Positions 13,801 to 15,772 of a stretch of DNA of 15,772 nucleotides are shown here, piece by piece. How positions within the stretch are numbered: position 1 is the stretch's first letter; each line of letters starts with the position of its first letter. Under the pieces are notes generated by a model. It was given only the letters and a program-made list of their open reading frames with translations. It was not told where the DNA came from and did not search any database. Source of the DNA: JAIBAI01 sp044238875 (GTDB taxonomy: Bacteria > Bacteroidota > Bacteroidia > M30B66); the NCBI GenBank assembly GCA_044238875.1, contig JBIICM010000042.1, forward strand, positions 1 through 15,772, in the 5' to 3' direction. The translations under genes and the position numbers were made by a program.

Positions 13801-15772
13801 ATCTTGTTCCACATCTGTAACTCTGATTCTCATGCGCGTGGATCCTTCCAATGCACCGGCAGGCGGTACTATGTTAGTGGTGTAGGGTCCAAAAGGCTGA
13901 TTAGCCAGCTCAATGGCCTCACCGGCATCATCAAAGTCACCATCCTGATTCCAGTCAATCCAAACAGTACAACTGTCTGTTGAGTAAGGATCTCCATTTA
14001 CAACGGTGATTGGCGTTTCCAATCCGATGAACAGATCACCTTTAACATTTGTAAAGTCCGTGTAACCACTTCCATCTTCAGGACATTCAGATGAATTCGA
14101 GAACTCATCACCAAGGGTTACCAAAGCAATGTGTTCAAAACAGTCATCATCACCAGTCACTCCGGCTTCACAGTAATTGATACAAGTTCCTGTTTTAAAA
14201 GTAACCACGTCACATTCCAATGGCTCTCCACTTTCATTGAATGGAACAATCTGATAAGAATATTCAGTATTGGCAGCCAAATTGGGGGGGGTATAACTTG
14301 TACCGGTTTGGTTATCCGAAACAAGCTCAATACCATTTCCAAAATCAAAATAAACATCGTAACCGGTAACAGTGCTACCCGGTGCAGGTTCCCATTTAAT
14401 AACCACATCTGGACAAATTTCTGTATCTCCATCAAATGGTCCTTTCAATTCTGCACAAAGCGGAATGTCAGATGTTGTTGTAAAGAAGAACACCTCACAT
14501 CCTGATGCGCTGTTTCCGTTTCCTACCGGTATTACCTGCCAGTAGTAAGTCGTTTCTGGATCTAAAATGCCCGGATCGTAATTCAAGTCTTCCTGATCGT
14601 CGGAAACAAGCGGGAGATTATCAGGGTCAGTTCCGAAATAAACATCATAACCCGTTGGATTACCTGCACCAGGCTCCCAGGTTAATACAATTTCGGTCGG
14701 CAGATCAACAGACATGTCTTCCGGACTCAAATTGCCGGCACACTCTAATGGTTCAGTCGTCGTTGTACACGAGATGGCAATCTTGAATCCTGAACGCGTG
14801 CCTGAATCATCGGATCTGAAAACCAGCGTAACACTTCCATCAGATGCTGTAGAAGTGAACACCGGCAGGTTTTGCAGGATTTCTCCAGTTAAACGAAGGG
14901 CCGCAGTGCCAGTTGCCTGAGAACCATCATAGACATATAATGAGTCCCAGCCATTTTCAGTATTGAAAGAGAGGAAATCAAGTTTCACCTTACTGCCGGA
15001 TGTAGCCGGTAGAATGGTCAGTTTGATGTTTTCCTGACTTGAATAATTTTCGGTTGAACCACCAGTGTCGTAGAGGGTGTCTTCACAGGTAGTTATTTCA
15101 CCGTTGAAAATAACCAGTTCTTCAGACGCTTTTTCCGTTTTAAATCTCAAAGTATCACATCCCATAGCTTCTCCTTCAGCATTCACAGGTATAACAAGCC
15201 AGAAATATTCTGTGTTATTAAGCAGCTGGTTAGGCGTGTAAGATGTACCAGATTGATTGTCGGAAACCAAAGCCAGATCATTGGCCGAAAGACCGAAATA
15301 AATATCATAGGCTGTAGCTGAATTAACTGCTTCCCATGAAAGAACCTGAGTGATTGATATATTCTCTGCTTTGTCAGCAGGGATAAAGCCAGACGCGCAC
15401 ACAGGTTTACCAATGGTAGTAAATGAAAGTACCTGACAACCGGCAGCATTTTTTCCCTCCTCAGAAGGAACAATTTGCCAGTAGTAAGTTGTTCCTGGTT
15501 GTAATTGCCCCGGATCAAAAGTCAGACCTTCCTGATCATCAGATACAAGTTGCAGGTTGGCAGGGTCTGTACCGAAGAACACATCATATATGTATGGACT
15601 TGGTCCGGGAGGTCCGGGAGGACCTGGTTTTTCACCGGGCTCCCAGCTCAGATCAGCGTTCAGATCAACACCTGTTGCTAAATCAGCAGGTGAGAAGTTT
15701 TGAGCGCATGGTACTTCCTGATCAGAAACGGTGCGGAAGGAAGTAATGGTACAATTTTGGGCACTGCCGCCA
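10867..15772 (-). CDS. Giant mosaic T9SS-secreted surface protein (5' end off the right edge)
   Basis: The frame is open through the right edge; 1634 residues are visible and the N-terminus is missing. Domains in visible numbering: Fn3-like repeats R1 (about 22-123) and R2 (125-215), a CUB domain (217-336, with FLSFNTENGWDSLYVYDG), repeats R3 (344-437) and R4 (439-531), a GEVED domain (about 533-678) with the acidic DWNQDGDFDDAGE, an Fn3 (683-775), a PPC-like domain (780-920), an SGTG-type Ig-like unit (924-991), two PKD-like units (1000-1168), four more SGTG units (1170-1470), a PKD domain with WDFGD (1470-1541) and the type A sorting domain (1555-1634), with LFPNPTAG, the strand ending GRLIE, and KGIYFFSI. 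Paired cysteines recur in nearly every repeat. It should cross the outer membrane through T9SS and be anchored or released after cleavage of the C-terminal domain. Adhesion or matrix binding is plausible; no enzyme domain is seen. Confidence 0.9.
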   Translation of the reverse strand, partial: GGSAQNCTITSFRTVSDQEVPCAQNFSPADLATGVDLNADLSWEPGEKPGPPGPPGPSPYIYDVFFGTDPANLQLVSDDQEGLTFDPGQLQPGTTYYWQIVPSEEGKNAAGCQVLSFTTIGKPVCASGFIPADKAENISITQVLSWEAVNSATAYDIYFGLSANDLALVSDNQSGTSYTPNQLLNNTEYFWLVIPVNAEGEAMGCDTLRFKTEKASEELVIFNGEITTCEDTLYDTGGSTENYSSQENIKLTILPATSGSKVKLDFLSFNTENGWDSLYVYDGSQATGTAALRLTGEILQNLPVFTSTASDGSVTLVFRSDDSGTRSGFKIAISCTTTTEPLECAGNLSPEDMSVDLPTEIVLTWEPGAGNPTGYDVYFGTDPDNLPLVSDDQEDLNYDPGILDPETTYYWQVIPVGNGNSASGCEVFFFTTTSDIPLCAELKGPFDGDTEICPDVVIKWEPAPGSTVTGYDVYFDFGNGIELVSDNQTGTSYTPPNLAANTEYSYQIVPFNESGEPLECDVVTFKTGTCINYCEAGVTGDDDCFEHIALVTLGDEFSNSSECPEDGSGYTDFTNVKGDLFIGLETPITVVNGDPYSTDSCTVWIDWNQDGDFDDAGEAIELANQPFGPYTTNIVPPAGALEGSTRMRIRVTDVEQDPLEPCGLTVYGETEDYTVIVRPTPNCPNPNNITVSNQTTNSVQLSWSAVTGAVSYLVRYRQANEPETVSTWTQPLVINQTSALLDELASCEEFIAQVGTNCGDNEDTFYSFNVKFTTHCLECPEGATAEAENCGSNSNGGCGTEPSAFQPIACGETICGSTFYDGNIRDNDWYSFTVTEETSFNFSLISEFDGRLTILEVSDCDNPVIVTQGPAFNANVPYTLGSNLPPGSYAVLVSPLFSNDPFTCGERNLYQLTFNGGNTEIAPVAPVCETAEPFNLFAVPSGGTWSGTGITDPAKGTFDPSVSGTGTFTITYDASNNACASSDTVLITVTGNTAIAPQQPAGPDTLCANPADSEFSIDRVSGVDEYVWVLSPDQAGTISGTDTSATVNWAAGFTGTASVVVAAKSACGLSAFSASKDVLILSAPAAPSAIEGPATSCAGSQNYFSPGSADATLTWSLSPDSAGTITGTENTITVNWADNFSGPVTLSVKATNFCGTSSSTNLNITVQPAPFVDFVGLAAEYCSSDDGAVLTGIPAGGYFTISGGNGITGNVFNPAQSGAGTFTITYFNQVNGCLGSITQNVSVVAGPSVTFNAVQDLCSNGQSVSLSGTPSGGTFSGPGTSGSSFNPANVTPGQVTLTYTVTDPANECTGKATTSFTVNPAPNASLIVSSTSVCVNAAPIDLNGVPSPGTYSGTGVSGRSFNPTVAGVGTHTIRYTVNNGTCSATDSVSMTVTAAPELSITSINDSVCTNDGLIQLSSTPAGATFSGKGVVGTNFNPVLAGVGTHTITATLNANGCTATVSKQVTVIRAPEASFNIAAPGYNLTINNTSLYADSYQWDFGDNTTSTATNPTHTYATNGFYTVRLIATNALCGSDTFSVNVDVSVGIGSVEGVDQIQLFPNPTAGLVNLVFNSTEMQSFEIRILDAAGRLIEAESLRNYFGQYNRQFDLSDKAKGIYFFSIRSEKGMMNYRIVKD
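10870..11109 (-). other. T9SS type A C-terminal sorting domain
   Basis: The last 80 residues hold the family's conserved blocks: the FPNPT turn, FEIRILDAAGRLIE, and KGIYFFSIRS followed by a basic YRIVKD end. This domain targets cargo to PorU/PorV for translocation and processing. Confidence 0.93.
11362..12264 (-). repeat. Four tandem SGTG-type Ig-like repeats, about 75 codons each
   Basis: Units lie at about 12264-12031, 12030-11806, 11805-11584 and 11583-11362. Each has a Cys near its start, an LSGTPSGGTFSG-like turn, SFNP, a GTHTITYTV-like strand and a second Cys before a final T-V strand. A related unit lies apart at about 13002-12799, split off by two PKD-like domains. The copies are diverged at DNA level, so recent amplification is unlikely. 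Confidence 0.8.
14179..15708 (-). repeat. Four Fn3-like YDVYFGT repeats, interrupted by a CUB domain
   Basis: R1 (15708-15403), R2 (15399-15127), R3 (14742-14461) and R4 (14457-14179) share a pattern: Cys start, SP-x-D, LxWEP, YDVYFG, LVSDNQ or LVSDDQ, TYYWQIVP, C-D/E-V-x-x-FxT. R1 and R3 are the most alike, and R2 and R4 share SGTSYTP/TGTSYTP. The CUB domain (about 15123-14764) lies between R2 and R3, so the layout is (R1-R2)-CUB-(R3-R4), consistent with duplication of a two-repeat block. Confidence 0.8.
15602..15628 (-). repeat. 9-bp tandem repeat encoding a collagen-like linker
   Basis: GGTCCGGGA occurs twice in tandem (15602-15610, 15611-15619), followed by a diverged third copy (15620-15628). 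On the coding strand it gives PGPPGPPGPSP inside repeat R1, at a point where R3 has only a short loop. Confidence 0.85.

Noticed and set aside
14131..14505. Plus-strand open frame of 124 codons opposite repeat R4 and the GEVED region
   Set aside because: An antisense shadow of the repeat-rich coding strand; the composition is not protein-like and there is no plausible start signal.

Overview
The window looks like ordinary chromosome from a member of the Bacteroidota. Three things point there: a giant secreted protein ending in a type IX secretion (T9SS) type A sorting domain, families largely confined to that phylum (DUF5606, a helix-hairpin-helix/outer-membrane-barrel protein, a GAF-PP2C phosphatase beside an LpxD-like acyltransferase), and several upstream elements matching the Bacteroidota -7 promoter box TAnnTTTG. 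Base composition is moderate throughout. I saw no rRNA, tRNA, CRISPR array, insertion sequence or phage gene. I cannot name the species.

Left part (1-2465). On the minus strand an LpxD-type acyltransferase gene reads toward a PP2C-type phosphatase gene whose catalytic end lies beyond the left edge. Divergent from them is a gene for a membrane-anchored J-domain protein. The short region between carries facing promoter-like elements.

Middle left (2501-4755). A DUF5606 gene and an M3-family zinc oligopeptidase gene, 7 bp apart, form a plus-strand pair.

Middle (4805-9413, minus strand). The purine genes purK and purE overlap by 4 bp. They are followed by a PorV/PorQ-like outer-membrane barrel gene and a gene for a protein that joins an exported helix-hairpin-helix segment to a predicted outer-membrane barrel; these last two overlap by 8 bp. 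The barrel pair has its own promoter-like element and is the best candidate here for an undescribed envelope system.

Right part. hpt and adk (purine salvage and adenylate kinase) lie 4 bp apart on the plus strand, divergent from purK-purE, so a small purine module is split over two strands. After a 197-bp gap with a strong hairpin terminator, the last third of the window (10867-15772, minus) is one open reading frame, open at its 5' end. It encodes a mosaic cell-surface or secreted protein: Fn3-like repeats, CUB, GEVED, Fn3, PPC-like, PKD-like and Ig-like repeats, PKD, then the sorting domain.

A recurring theme is a TATCTTTG-like box ending only 4 to 7 bp before the start codon of four genes, which suggests leaderless or near-leaderless transcripts. 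It also decided several start-codon choices made here.
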